Shown piece by piece: positions 1 through 6,717 of a stretch of DNA of 15,983 bases. The translations under genes and the position numbers were made by a program. The notes beneath the pieces were generated by a model that was given only the letters and a program-made list of their open reading frames with translations, searched no databases and had not been told where the DNA came from. Location of the stretch: the NCBI GenBank assembly GCA_964474355.1, contig CAYYSY010000188.1, forward strand, positions 1-15,983, in the 5' to 3' direction. Within the stretch, counting starts at the first letter, position 1, and every line of letters begins with the position of its first letter. This stretch comes from CAYYSY01 sp964474355. GTDB lineage: Bacteria; Myxococcota_A; UBA9160; UBA4427.

Positions 1-654
1 AGCTTCTCGTTCGCGCTGCTCGCGATCCTGAGCGCCAACGCATATCGCGCCCAGGGCCAGGCCCGCGGCTGGAAGCTAGGCATGGCCCTCGCCTGGCTGT
101 GCATGGCGAACAACACGATCGGCTATTTCTGGCACGGTGCCTACGAAGGCTTCGATCCGATCTCGATGACTTACGGCATCGTGCTCTTCCTCGCTCTGCA
201 GTTCCGCTATCGCCCCTGGTTCGGCACCGAGCGCATGACGCCGTGGCTTCGCACGACCGTGCGCCGTGCGGGCTACTTCGCAGGCGGCGTCGCTGCACTG
301 ATCGTCTCGCTGATGATGGTGAGCTTCATCGTCACGGGGCCCCTCGCCATCGACAGAGACGAAGCGCGCGCCCACCTGAAAGAGGTGAGCGAAGCGATGA
401 AGGATTACTACGCCGCTCACGGCGAGTGGCCCGCCTCTCTCGATGACCTGCCCTCCGACGTCGACCTCACCCATCGCTGGAAGCGCGTGAAGTACGATCC
501 TGACGAGCCCGAGATCTACCTCGACGTGCAGATCCCCCTCGAGCGCCCGCGACTCGCGTGGCGACTCACGTTCGGCCGAGCCGGCTTCACGCCCGCCACG
601 AGCCGGCTGATCCGTACGCTTCGCCCACGCGACGAGACAGCCTCCAACGGCTGA
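1..654 (+). CDS. Multi-pass membrane protein with pilin-like C-terminal domain (5' end missing)
   Basis: The reading frame is open from base 1 and ends at TGA 652-654, so the gene begins upstream of the window; 217 residues are visible. The ATG at 82 is internal to a hydrophobic stretch and is probably not the start. I see hydrophobic segments at about residues 1-15, 28-45, 52-66 and 88-112. These are followed by a roughly 100-residue hydrophilic tail rich in D/E/R. The tail begins with an amphipathic helix (DEARAHLKEVSEAMKDYYAA) followed by HGEWPASLDDL. That helix-then-'G-x-W-P-x-S-L-D-D-L' pattern resembles the segment after the transmembrane helix in type IV pilins and type II secretion pseudopilins. 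There is no prepilin peptidase site in the visible part. The similarity is inference from pattern; no function is assigned. A role in sensing or assembly at the membrane is possible. Confidence 0.7.
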   Translation, partial: SFSFALLAILSANAYRAQGQARGWKLGMALAWLCMANNTIGYFWHGAYEGFDPISMTYGIVLFLALQFRYRPWFGTERMTPWLRTTVRRAGYFAGGVAALIVSLMMVSFIVTGPLAIDRDEARAHLKEVSEAMKDYYAAHGEWPASLDDLPSDVDLTHRWKRVKYDPDEPEIYLDVQIPLERPRLAWRLTFGRAGFTPATSRLIRTLRPRDETASNG

Positions 655-694
655 CGTGCTCAGCCACATGCCCGCACTCGACACACCTTCGCCC

Positions 695-705
695 TGCTAG
701 CCTCG
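695..705 (+). promoter_or_regulatory. Putative extended -10 promoter for the amidohydrolase gene
   Basis: TGCTAGCCT (695-703) followed by CG fits an extended -10 (TG-N-TAnnnT). It lies 28 bases before the ATG at 731 in the 76-base gap after the membrane-protein gene. A TCGACA at 678-683 is the only -35-like hexamer, at a short 14-base spacing. The same YTANNCTC core recurs before three other plus-strand genes. This is inferred from pattern only. Confidence 0.35.
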
Positions 706-730
706 AAGCACGTCTTCGGGAGGTGCCGTC

Positions 731-1906
731 ATGCAGGTCAAGGACTGGTTCATCGATGTCGACACCCACGTGCTCGAGCCCGCCGACGTGTGGACGTCGC
801 GGCTGCCCGAGAAGTGGAAGAACGCAGGCCCGGTCATGCGCCGCAACGAGAACGGCGTCGATGCGTGGCACATCGGTGACAAGCAGACCCTGATTCCGGT
901 CGGCCACCTGGCCTGCGCAGGCTGGCACGAGCCCTTCCCCGCCGCGCCCAAGAACTTCGACGAGACACCGAAGAGCGCGTGGGATCCCCACGCCCGAATC
1001 GCCTACATGGACTCGGTGGGCATCTGGGCGATGGCCCTCTACCCGAACGTCGGCGGCTTCGGCAATCAGGCCTTCCTCGACCTGAAGGATCGCGGCCTGA
1101 TGCTCGCCTGCGTGCAGGCCTACAACGACTTCCTCACGGAGTGGTGCGCGGCCGACACGCGACGGCTCATCCCGATCATGGCCACGCCGTTCTGGGACGT
1201 CGCGGCCGCAGTCGACGAGATCCAGCGCTGCGCCGCCATGGGCCACAAGGGCATCCTCTTCTCGGGCTCGCCCCAGGCGCTCGGCTTCCCCTACATCGGT
1301 GATCCCCACTGGCAGCCCATCTGGGACGTCTCACGCGACACCGGGCTGCCCATCAGCCTCCATATCGGCAGCGTCAACGTCGAGGACGAGTTTCCGATGG
1401 GCCGCATCCAGGCACACGGCATCACGGCGACGACCGCCACGCAGACGGTCGGCCTCTTCATGAAGGCCGCCATCGAGGCGGTCGACCTCGCGCTCTCGGG
1501 CGTGCTGCCGCGCAACCCGGGCGTCAAGTTCGTGTCGGTCGAGAGCGGTCTCGGCTGGGTGCCGTTTGCGCTCGAGGCCATCGACCACGCGTTCCAGAAC
1601 GCCCAGGTCCGCCGCGAGCGCCCCGAGTTCGAGCGCATGCCGAGCGAGTACTTCAAGGAGCAGATCTGGGCCTGCACATTCTTCGAAGAGTCGGGACCCG
1701 GCGACGCCGTTGCGCGCTTCCCCGCCGACCGCGTGATGATGGAGACCGACTTTCCCCACCCGGTCTGTCTCTGCTACGACCGCGTGCGCGACAAGGTCGA
1801 CAAGGCGTTCGGCCACCTCGACGCCGCAGATCGGCACCAGATCCTGTGGAAGACCGCTGCCGACCTCTACGACGTGGCGGCACCCGATCAGGCCTGGCAG
1901 GTCTGA
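731..1906 (+). CDS. Amidohydrolase-2 family metal-dependent hydrolase/decarboxylase
   Basis: This is a 391-aa TIM-barrel enzyme of the amidohydrolase-related family (PF04909; relatives include ACMSD-type decarboxylases). The start is supported by a GGGAGGTG ribosome site at 718-725, five bases before ATG 731. Visible family marks are the N-terminal DVDTHVLEP (D11-x-H13, with E16), SLHIGS with H211 as the likely metal ligand, VESGLGWVPFALEAID as the second-shell helix, and METDFPHP with the catalytic/metal D340. The usual HxH of the family is DxH here, as in the common 'DTDTHVxEP' subgroup of Actinobacteria and Deltaproteobacteria. The substrate is unknown; members act on aromatic acids or on amide or lactone bonds. 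No signal peptide is present, so it is cytoplasmic. It stands alone, and the next gene is convergent. Confidence 0.9.
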   Translation: MQVKDWFIDVDTHVLEPADVWTSRLPEKWKNAGPVMRRNENGVDAWHIGDKQTLIPVGHLACAGWHEPFPAAPKNFDETPKSAWDPHARIAYMDSVGIWAMALYPNVGGFGNQAFLDLKDRGLMLACVQAYNDFLTEWCAADTRRLIPIMATPFWDVAAAVDEIQRCAAMGHKGILFSGSPQALGFPYIGDPHWQPIWDVSRDTGLPISLHIGSVNVEDEFPMGRIQAHGITATTATQTVGLFMKAAIEAVDLALSGVLPRNPGVKFVSVESGLGWVPFALEAIDHAFQNAQVRRERPEFERMPSEYFKEQIWACTFFEESGPGDAVARFPADRVMMETDFPHPVCLCYDRVRDKVDKAFGHLDAADRHQILWKTAADLYDVAAPDQAWQV

Positions 1907-1951
1907 TCTCGACCGACCCGGCTCCGGCGAGCGCCCGTGCCCGAGACGCAA

Positions 1952-1984
1952 CGACCCCGCCAGAGGAAGACTCTGACGGGGTCG
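1952..1984. terminator. Hairpin terminator between convergent genes
   Basis: Arms 1952-1965 and 1971-1984 form a 14-bp stem around a GAAGA loop, with one C/A mismatch on the plus transcript. On the minus transcript that position is a G-U wobble, so the stem is fully paired, and it is followed by a short TT-containing tail. It sits between the amidohydrolase (stop 1906) and the lipoprotein gene (stop 2046). It probably ends transcription from both sides, better from the minus side. Confidence 0.55.
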
Positions 1985-2005
1985 CGGTTGGCTCGAGCAT
2001 CCGAC

Positions 2006-2032
2006 GATCGTCCCGGCCGCAGCCGGTCGATC
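2006..2032. other. Second GC-rich hairpin in the convergent gap
   Basis: GATCG-TC-CCGGC, a CGCA loop, then GCCGG-T-CGATC, giving two 5-bp stems separated by a small internal bulge. It lies 14 bases beyond the lipoprotein stop on the minus strand, before the stronger hairpin. There is no T-tract. It could be an RNA 3'-end stabiliser; a function is not shown. Confidence 0.35.
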
Positions 2033-2045
2033 GCCGCGTCTCACA

Positions 2046-3281
2046 CTAGAACGGGACCATCGTCTCCGTGGCGGGCACGAAGTAGATCGTCTGGTCGGCT
2101 CCCTCGATGCCGTCCTCGTCGATCTCGACCCTCAGCAGCCCCCCTTCGTCGGTGTTGACGGAGAGGTACGGAGGCTGGACCTGGTCCGAGAACTCGGTCA
2201 AGCCGGTCCCCCCGTTGTTGTCGAAGCTCTGGCTGGCCACAGTCTGACCGTTGTCGGTGCTGCGGCTGTACTCGCCCCACTCCATGCCGCTCGGGTCGAG
2301 CTGGTCGTCGAAGTCGACCTCGGCGTGGACGTAGGTGCCGTCGCCGAAGAACACGAGGGCGAGGAGATCGTTCTCGTTCTCGATCGCGCGCCAGGCGCCG
2401 ACGATCCCGTCCTCCTCGACGCGCTCGAAGGTGAGCGTGTCGTCGATCATCTGATCGCCGTCTTCGTCGATCTCGACGGTGAGCACGGGGCCGAACGCGT
2501 TCGCGAACATGAACGGCGCACCCTCGCCCTCGAAGTCACTCAGGCCGAGACCGCCGTTGTTGTCGAAGATGGTGCCGACCATCATCTGCCCCGACTCCCC
2601 CTGGGCGTACTCGCCCCACTCCATGCCGTTGTCCTCGCCGCCGGGCTCGATCTCGGCGTGGAGATAGGTGCCGTCGTCGAAGAACACGATCATGAGCAGA
2701 TCCACGCCGCCGACGTCGGCCAGCCATGTGCCGACGGGCGACCGCAGCTCCTCGAGCTGGCCCTCGAAGTGATCCATCGCGGCCGTCTCGTCGACGAGCT
2801 CGACGACTGGGTCGTCCTGACCGCCGTTCGACACGACGTCGGTCACCGCCATGTCCGACTCGAACTCGGCCACGCTCTGATCGAAGTCGACCTGAGTGGC
2901 CGCGGCCTTGGCCGCTTCGGTGATCGTGATGCCGTTCTCGGGGTCACCGTCCTGATCGAGGGACTGCAGCAGCCGGATGATGTTGACGACCATCGGGTCC
3001 GCCACGATCTCGGCACCGGCCAGATCGAGGGGCGTCACGATGTCGGTCGCGAGCACGGGCGGGAGCTCGAGATCGCCGATGAAGAACGTCACCGTCTCGC
3101 CGGGCCGGTACTCGTACTCGCCGAGCGCACTGGTGACGCCTTCGAGGGTCTCGGTGCGGTAGTCCATGTTGACGACAGGGCTGTCGACGAGCACGCCCAT
3201 CTGTGCGGCGGGCTGACCGCTCTCGCCGCAGGCCGTGAGTGTGAAGAGAAACAGACCTGCCAGCGCAATTCGAAGTATCAT
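2046..3281 (-). CDS. Secreted lipoprotein with duplicated GTW/DGTY beta domain
   Basis: This is a 411-aa protein. The start at 3281 is chosen because AGGAAG (3288-3293) lies six bases upstream and the first residues are a lipoprotein signal peptide, MILRIALAGLFLFTLTAC, with lipobox L-T-A-C and lipidated C18. Residues about 27-130 (GVLVDSPVVNMDYR...GEYEYRPGETVTFFIGD...VTPLDL...VNIIRLLQSLDQDGDPENGI) match a recurring N-terminal module of gammaproteobacterial and deltaproteobacterial secreted lipoproteins. Two related units follow, at about 183-290 and 294-402. Each carries GxW, FFxDGTYxHAE, GMEWGEY, FDNNGG and VEIDEDG in the same order, 113-114 residues apart. The protein is very acidic, with DEDGDQMID-like loops that could bind calcium. 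It is probably on the outer membrane or surface. I do not recognise a catalytic site. It is separated from its neighbours, so it is likely monocistronic. Confidence 0.85.
   Translation of the reverse strand: MILRIALAGLFLFTLTACGESGQPAAQMGVLVDSPVVNMDYRTETLEGVTSALGEYEYRPGETVTFFIGDLELPPVLATDIVTPLDLAGAEIVADPMVVNIIRLLQSLDQDGDPENGITITEAAKAAATQVDFDQSVAEFESDMAVTDVVSNGGQDDPVVELVDETAAMDHFEGQLEELRSPVGTWLADVGGVDLLMIVFFDDGTYLHAEIEPGGEDNGMEWGEYAQGESGQMMVGTIFDNNGGLGLSDFEGEGAPFMFANAFGPVLTVEIDEDGDQMIDDTLTFERVEEDGIVGAWRAIENENDLLALVFFGDGTYVHAEVDFDDQLDPSGMEWGEYSRSTDNGQTVASQSFDNNGGTGLTEFSDQVQPPYLSVNTDEGGLLRVEIDEDGIEGADQTIYFVPATETMVPF
2268..2628 (-). repeat. Intragenic direct repeat from domain duplication
   Basis: A 22-base identical segment occurs at 2268-2289 and 2607-2628, 339 bases (113 codons) apart, encoding GMEWGEY in both lipoprotein repeats. 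A second matching block, CCGTTGTTGTCGAAG, is at 2212-2226 and 2554-2568 and encodes FDNNGG. This nucleotide identity could support recombination between the copies. Confidence 0.8.
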
Positions 3282-3569
3282 GAATGACTTCCTGTCAGTG
3301 GGATGACGATGTGCGGCCGGCCTCGCTCCCGTTGGGCATGCGTGAGGGGCATGCGTGAAGGGGCGGAGGAGCCGGCAAGGGTTCGGGCTTCGAACCCCGC
3401 ACTCATCGGCGACGTCGGCGCACGAGTTGAGCGATCTCACGCCCGTTCACGACGATCACAATCACACTGTGAAGTTGCACCCACACGCAGAAGCACGCAT
3501 TCCGAAGCGCGTCAGCGCTGCGGTGGCGGCGGAGTCTCGAGGCGCTGATCGTGGGCCGGGCGCGGCGGG
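3282..3569. other. Intergenic region upstream of the lipoprotein gene
   Basis: These 288 bases hold no convincing gene. From the lipoprotein start outward they contain its AGGAAG ribosome site and a 12-bp direct repeat (3334-3358). Beyond these lie a perfect 7-bp hairpin GGGTTCG-GGCTT-CGAACCC (3379-3397) and an 11-bp palindrome TCACACTGTGA (3462-3472). No good -10/-35 pair was found on the minus strand. The UDP-sugar dehydrogenase gene ends at 3570, and no terminator with a T-tract is visible after it. Confidence 0.5.
3334..3358 (-). repeat. Tandem 12-bp direct repeat, possible operator
   Basis: GGGCATGCGTGA occurs at 3334-3345 and again at 3347-3358, a 13-base period, each copy with a GCATGC palindrome at its core. 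It lies 53-77 bases upstream of the lipoprotein start. The position and spacing suit a dimeric regulator or response-regulator site, or an element in the 5' leader. No regulator is identified. Confidence 0.4.
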
Positions 3570-4886
3570 CTAGAGCTTGGTGACCTTCTCGCCGTCGTGC
3601 TCGATGCCTGCCGTTGCGTTGCGGGTGTCGAAGACCCGCGGCACGTGCCCGATGATCCGCTCGTAGTCCGTGCCATCGTGGTCGGTCAGGATCACCGCGA
3701 TGTCGGAAGCAATGAGCACCTCATCGGTCATGTCGACGTTCTTGTACCGGACGCCGTCGATCTCGCACTCGCTGACGAAGGGGTCGTGGTACGTGATCTC
3801 GGCCCCCTTCGAAGCGAGCCCCGCGATCACGTCGAGCGCTGGCGACTCGCGCATGTCGCCCACGTTCTTCTTGTAGGCGACGCCGATGACCAGCACCCGC
3901 GCGCCGTTCACGGCGAGGCGGTCCTCGTTCAGCAGCTCGGCGACACGGTCGACCACGTGCTCGGGCATGCGCGAGTTGATCTCGATGGCGAGGTCGATGA
4001 AGCGCGCAGGAAAGTTGAGCGACTTCATCTTCCACGCCAGATACGAGGGATCGACCGGAATGCAGTGCCCGCCGAGGCCCGGGCCGGGCAGGAACTTCAT
4101 GAAGCCGTAGGGCTTGGTCGCCGCCGCCTCGATCACCTCCCAGACGTCGAGACCGAGGCGCTCGCACATGAGCGCGATCTCGTTGGCGAGGCCGATGTTG
4201 ATCGCCCGGAACGTGTTCTCGAGCAGCTTCACCATCTCGGCGGCCTGGGTCGAGCTGACGGGCACCGTGGTCTCGAAGACCGAATCGAAGACCTTGCACG
4301 CGAGCTCGGTGCAGAGCGCCGTCTCGCCGCCGACCACCTTCGGCACGTTGTGCACCTTGAACTGCTCGTTGCCCGGGTCGATGCGCTCGGGCGCAAACGC
4401 GAGCGCGAAGTCGCGGCCGACCTTCAGCCCGCTCTCCTCGAGCGCGCCGACGAAGAGATCATGGGTCGTGCCGGGATACGTCGTCGAGCCCAGCACGACG
4501 AGCTCGCCGGGATGCAGCCGGTCGCGGATCTGCTCGACCGCGCGCGCCATGAACGACACGTCGGGGTCCTTCGCGCGGGTGAGCGGTGTCGGCACGCAGA
4601 CGTTCACGACCTGCACGCCATGCAGGGCGTCGAAGTCGGTGCTCGCAGAGAGCTTGCCCGCGTCGACCATCGCCTCGATGTCCTCGGTCGGGACGTCGCC
4701 GATGTACGACTGCCGCGCGTTGATCGAGCGCACCTTCTCGGCGTCGATGTCGAAGCCGATCACGGTGAAGCCCGCCTTGGCGAACTCGACCGCCAGTGGC
4801 AGGCCGACATAGCCGAGACCGATGACGCCGATGCAGGCGGTGCGATCGTCGATCTTGCGACCGAGCTCTTCGAGGGCGGACGACAT
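3570..4886 (-). CDS. Nucleotide-sugar 6-dehydrogenase, WbpA/TviB-like (UDP-GlcNAc type)
   Basis: This NAD-dependent enzyme oxidises C6 of a UDP-sugar to the uronic acid for surface polysaccharide synthesis. It has 438 aa, close to the WbpA length. The start at 4886 is set by AGGAG at 4895-4899, eight bases upstream; the frame is open for 18 more codons but lacks support there. The N-terminal Rossmann motif is GLGYVG (23-28), followed by CVPTPL (97-102) and GSTTYPGTT. The PERIDPGN motif is at about 167. K220 is in EMVKLLENTFRAIN, and the catalytic Cys C275 is in PGPGLGGHCIPVDPSY. The C-terminal nucleotide-binding domain (GVAYKKNVGDMRESPAL) is complete. The GGHCIPVDP-YLAWK form favours the UDP-N-acetylglucosamine or mannosamine branch over UDP-glucose, but the substrate is inferred. 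It is the last gene of an envelope cluster with pgsA 79 bases upstream. No glycosyltransferases are nearby. Confidence 0.93.
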   Translation of the reverse strand: MSSALEELGRKIDDRTACIGVIGLGYVGLPLAVEFAKAGFTVIGFDIDAEKVRSINARQSYIGDVPTEDIEAMVDAGKLSASTDFDALHGVQVVNVCVPTPLTRAKDPDVSFMARAVEQIRDRLHPGELVVLGSTTYPGTTHDLFVGALEESGLKVGRDFALAFAPERIDPGNEQFKVHNVPKVVGGETALCTELACKVFDSVFETTVPVSSTQAAEMVKLLENTFRAINIGLANEIALMCERLGLDVWEVIEAAATKPYGFMKFLPGPGLGGHCIPVDPSYLAWKMKSLNFPARFIDLAIEINSRMPEHVVDRVAELLNEDRLAVNGARVLVIGVAYKKNVGDMRESPALDVIAGLASKGAEITYHDPFVSECEIDGVRYKNVDMTDEVLIASDIAVILTDHDGTDYERIIGHVPRVFDTRNATAGIEHDGEKVTKL

Positions 4887-4965
4887 GAGGGGTTCTCCTG
4901 GGGGGCGTTCGCGGGCGTACGGGCTACGGGGGTGAGTCACCGCCGAGGGACCGATGGTGACGCGC

Positions 4966-5694
4966 TCAGGCCTCGCTTCCGAAATAGTCGGAGAAGTACA
5001 CCCAGCCCGACCAGAGGGTCAGCACCGAGGCCACGGCGAGCATGCCGAGACCCAGCTCGTGGGCGGGCAGCCCGAACGTCTCGTAGTGGAAGAGCAGCGC
5101 GCCGACCGCAATGTTCTGCGAGATCGCCTTGACCTTGCCCTGCCAGGCCGCGCCGACCGCGTGGCCGTCGCTCGAGGCGATCCCCCGCAAGCCCGTCACG
5201 GCCAGCTCCCGGCCGATGATGACGACGACCATCCAGGCCGCCTCCACCGGGATGCGGCCGATCGACAGAAGCATGATGAGTGCCGTGCTGACGAGCAGCT
5301 TGTCGGCGAGGGGGTCGAGCAGCTTGCCGATGCGGGTGATGCCCTGCCCGCCATCGCGCCGCGCCAGCCAGCCGTCGATGATGTCCGAGACGGCGGCGAC
5401 GATGAAGCACCAGGCCATGACCTGGCTGCCGAACTCGTTCTGGAAGAAGGGGATGAGCAGCATCACCGGCACCATCGCGATGCGGCCGACGGTGATGGCG
5501 TTGGGCAGGTTCCAGAAGACCTCGCGCGCGCCGCGCGTGCCCGCGAAGCCCGAGCGGCCCTGCTCGGGCGCATCGGCCCCGACGCTCGCCAGCGGCGGCG
5601 CCGGCGTCTCGGTCTCGCTGCTGGGCTGCGTGCTGTGATCGGGCGGCAACTGCTCCCGCTCCAAGCCGGGTCCGGGTGGCCCGACATCCATCAT
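4966..5694 (-). CDS. pgsA: CDP-diacylglycerol--glycerol-3-phosphate 3-phosphatidyltransferase
   Basis: This integral membrane enzyme makes phosphatidylglycerol phosphate, the committed step to phosphatidylglycerol and cardiolipin. It has 242 aa. The CDP-alcohol phosphotransferase signature is D104-x2-D107-G-x2-A-R, then G123-x3-D127-x3-D131. The gap between AR and G is ten residues (RDGGQGITRI) rather than the usual eight or nine. NLPNAITVGRI (62-72) is the typical start of the catalytic domain. It is preceded by about 58 Pro/Ser/Glu-rich residues that most homologues lack. No ATG or GTG lies between, so the tail seems real, although a TTG within it is possible. The ribosome site before ATGATG at 5694 is weak. 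It lies 48 bases downstream of the transglycosylase gene and 79 upstream of the dehydrogenase, so the three are probably cotranscribed. PgsA is preferred over phosphatidylserine or cardiolipin synthase by its overall pattern. Confidence 0.9.
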   Translation of the reverse strand: MMDVGPPGPGLEREQLPPDHSTQPSSETETPAPPLASVGADAPEQGRSGFAGTRGAREVFWNLPNAITVGRIAMVPVMLLIPFFQNEFGSQVMAWCFIVAAVSDIIDGWLARRDGGQGITRIGKLLDPLADKLLVSTALIMLLSIGRIPVEAAWMVVVIIGRELAVTGLRGIASSDGHAVGAAWQGKVKAISQNIAVGALLFHYETFGLPAHELGLGMLAVASVLTLWSGWVYFSDYFGSEA

Positions 5695-5742
5695 CGAGGC
5701 GCCGCCCCGGCACGCAGGGACGCGTGGAAACGGGGGAGGACG

Positions 5743-6357
5743 CTATTCGATCGGGAACTCGCGCTGATAGCCGCGATAGTAGTTCAGAACCCGCACCACG
5801 TAAGCCTGGGTTTCCCGGTACGGTGGAATCCCGTCGTAGCGATCGACGGCCTTCGGGCCGGCGTTGTAGGCCGCCAGCGCCCGGTGCACGTCGCCGTAGC
5901 GGTCGAACATCGCCCGCAGGTAGCGCACGCCCCCGTCGATGTTCTCAGCCGCCTCGAAGGGCGCGACCACGCCGAGCTCGTCGGCCGTCGTCGGCATGAG
6001 CTGCATCAGCCCCTGGGCGCCCGCCCGCGACACGGCATTGGGGTCGAAGGCGGACTCGGCCGCGATCACCGCCTTGACGAGCGCCGCCTGGACGCCGTGG
6101 CGCCGCGCGAGGTACGCGATCAGCGCGTCGTAGGTGTCGTCGTCGGGGATGAGGATGCGCCGGGGCGCCGAGAGCGAAGCGCTCGCCCCGCGCCTCGGCA
6201 CGCGCACCGGCTGATAGCGCCGGTCGGTCGGGCGATCGCTGAAGTGCAGGACCCCCCGGTCGTCGATGTAGGTGAAGATGCCGCTGCCGGCCCAGGCCGG
6301 CGCCGTGAGCCCCACCACGACGGCCAGGAAGGCCATCCGGCACACGAGCGCGCCCAC
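5743..6357 (-). CDS. DUF4124-SLT lytic murein transglycosylase
   Basis: This is a periplasmic enzyme that cleaves the MurNAc-GlcNAc bond of peptidoglycan. After the signal peptide, a DUF4124-like segment (GIFTYIDDRGVLHFSDRPTDRRY, about 26-49) is followed by a Slt-type catalytic domain. This domain has catalytic E101 in IAAESAFDPNAVS, GAQGLMQLMP, then GVRYLRAMF, LAAYNAGP, and a Y-rich end IPPYRETQAYVVRVLNYYRGY. The start is uncertain because there is no clear ribosome site. GTG at 6357 gives a 204-aa protein with a good signal peptide (MGALVCRMAFLAVVVGLTAPAWA); GTG 6345 or ATG 6336 would shorten it by 4 or 7 residues. The frame stays open to 6627, but that part is Arg/Pro-rich and unsupported. 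It is the first gene of the likely run into pgsA and the UDP-sugar dehydrogenase. Confidence 0.88.
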   Translation of the reverse strand: MGALVCRMAFLAVVVGLTAPAWAGSGIFTYIDDRGVLHFSDRPTDRRYQPVRVPRRGASASLSAPRRILIPDDDTYDALIAYLARRHGVQAALVKAVIAAESAFDPNAVSRAGAQGLMQLMPTTADELGVVAPFEAAENIDGGVRYLRAMFDRYGDVHRALAAYNAGPKAVDRYDGIPPYRETQAYVVRVLNYYRGYQREFPIE

Positions 6358-6717
6358 CCGGCCGCGCGAGGCACGGCGAGCGAAGGAGCTCCTGGTGTGA
6401 CGGGGATGGGGCGGCAATCGGTCCTCGCTCGCTCCGAGGGCCGCGGTGGGCCTTGGGGTCGATCGGCGGAACTCGGGCGTCTCCACCCACCGGGCGCCCC
6501 GGGGGGCGATTCGACCCCGCCCCACGCGGTCGTTAGACTCGCTCGTGGTTCGTGATGTTCTTCCTATCGGAGACCTCGCGGGCGGGCCTGAGCGCCCTTC
6601 TTCTTCATGTGCGCTACCGGACCGCACTGATCGTCACGCAGGCCGTCCCCCTGGGCACCCACATCGGACGAGGCCCTCCCCCTTTTACCGGGCCCTTCCG
6701 AGCGAGCCGCGTCCCCG
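6358..6717. other. Divergent intergenic region, transglycosylase / nadB
   Basis: These 360 bases lie between two divergent genes, and no supported coding sequence is seen. They include a G/C palindrome (arms 6495-6499 and 6504-6508), the -10-like TTAGACTCG at 6533-6541, and a CT-rich stretch before nadB (about 6675-6700). If transcription starts just after 6541, nadB has a leader of about 170 bases. A short out-of-frame open frame with ATG at 6555 runs into nadB and is not supported as a gene. Confidence 0.45.
6533..6541 (+). promoter_or_regulatory. Putative -10 element upstream of nadB
   Basis: TTAGACTCG contains the -10-like hexamer TAGACT (6534-6539) and shares the YTANNCTC core seen before the amidohydrolase, thiolase and symporter genes. 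It is 177 bases from the nadB ATG. No convincing -35 is visible, so the call rests on the shared motif. Confidence 0.3.

Noticed and set aside
3379..3397. GGGTTCG-GGCTT-CGAACCC resembling a tRNA T-arm, possibly a tRNA gene or attachment site
   Set aside because: No matching acceptor, D-arm or anticodon stem could be laid out on either strand, and no integrase or duplicated sequence is nearby.
4936..4961. Inverted repeat GTCACC / GGTGAC between pgsA and the dehydrogenase
   Set aside because: A 6-bp stem with a 14-base loop and no T-tract is too weak to call as a terminator or attenuator.
3597..5132. A 511-codon open frame on the plus strand opposite the UDP-sugar dehydrogenase
   Set aside because: It is antisense to a fully recognisable enzyme, low-complexity in translation, and has no ribosome site.
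4954..6555. A 533-codon plus-strand frame across pgsA and the transglycosylase
   Set aside because: It spans two real minus-strand genes and their gap, and the translation has no domain pattern.
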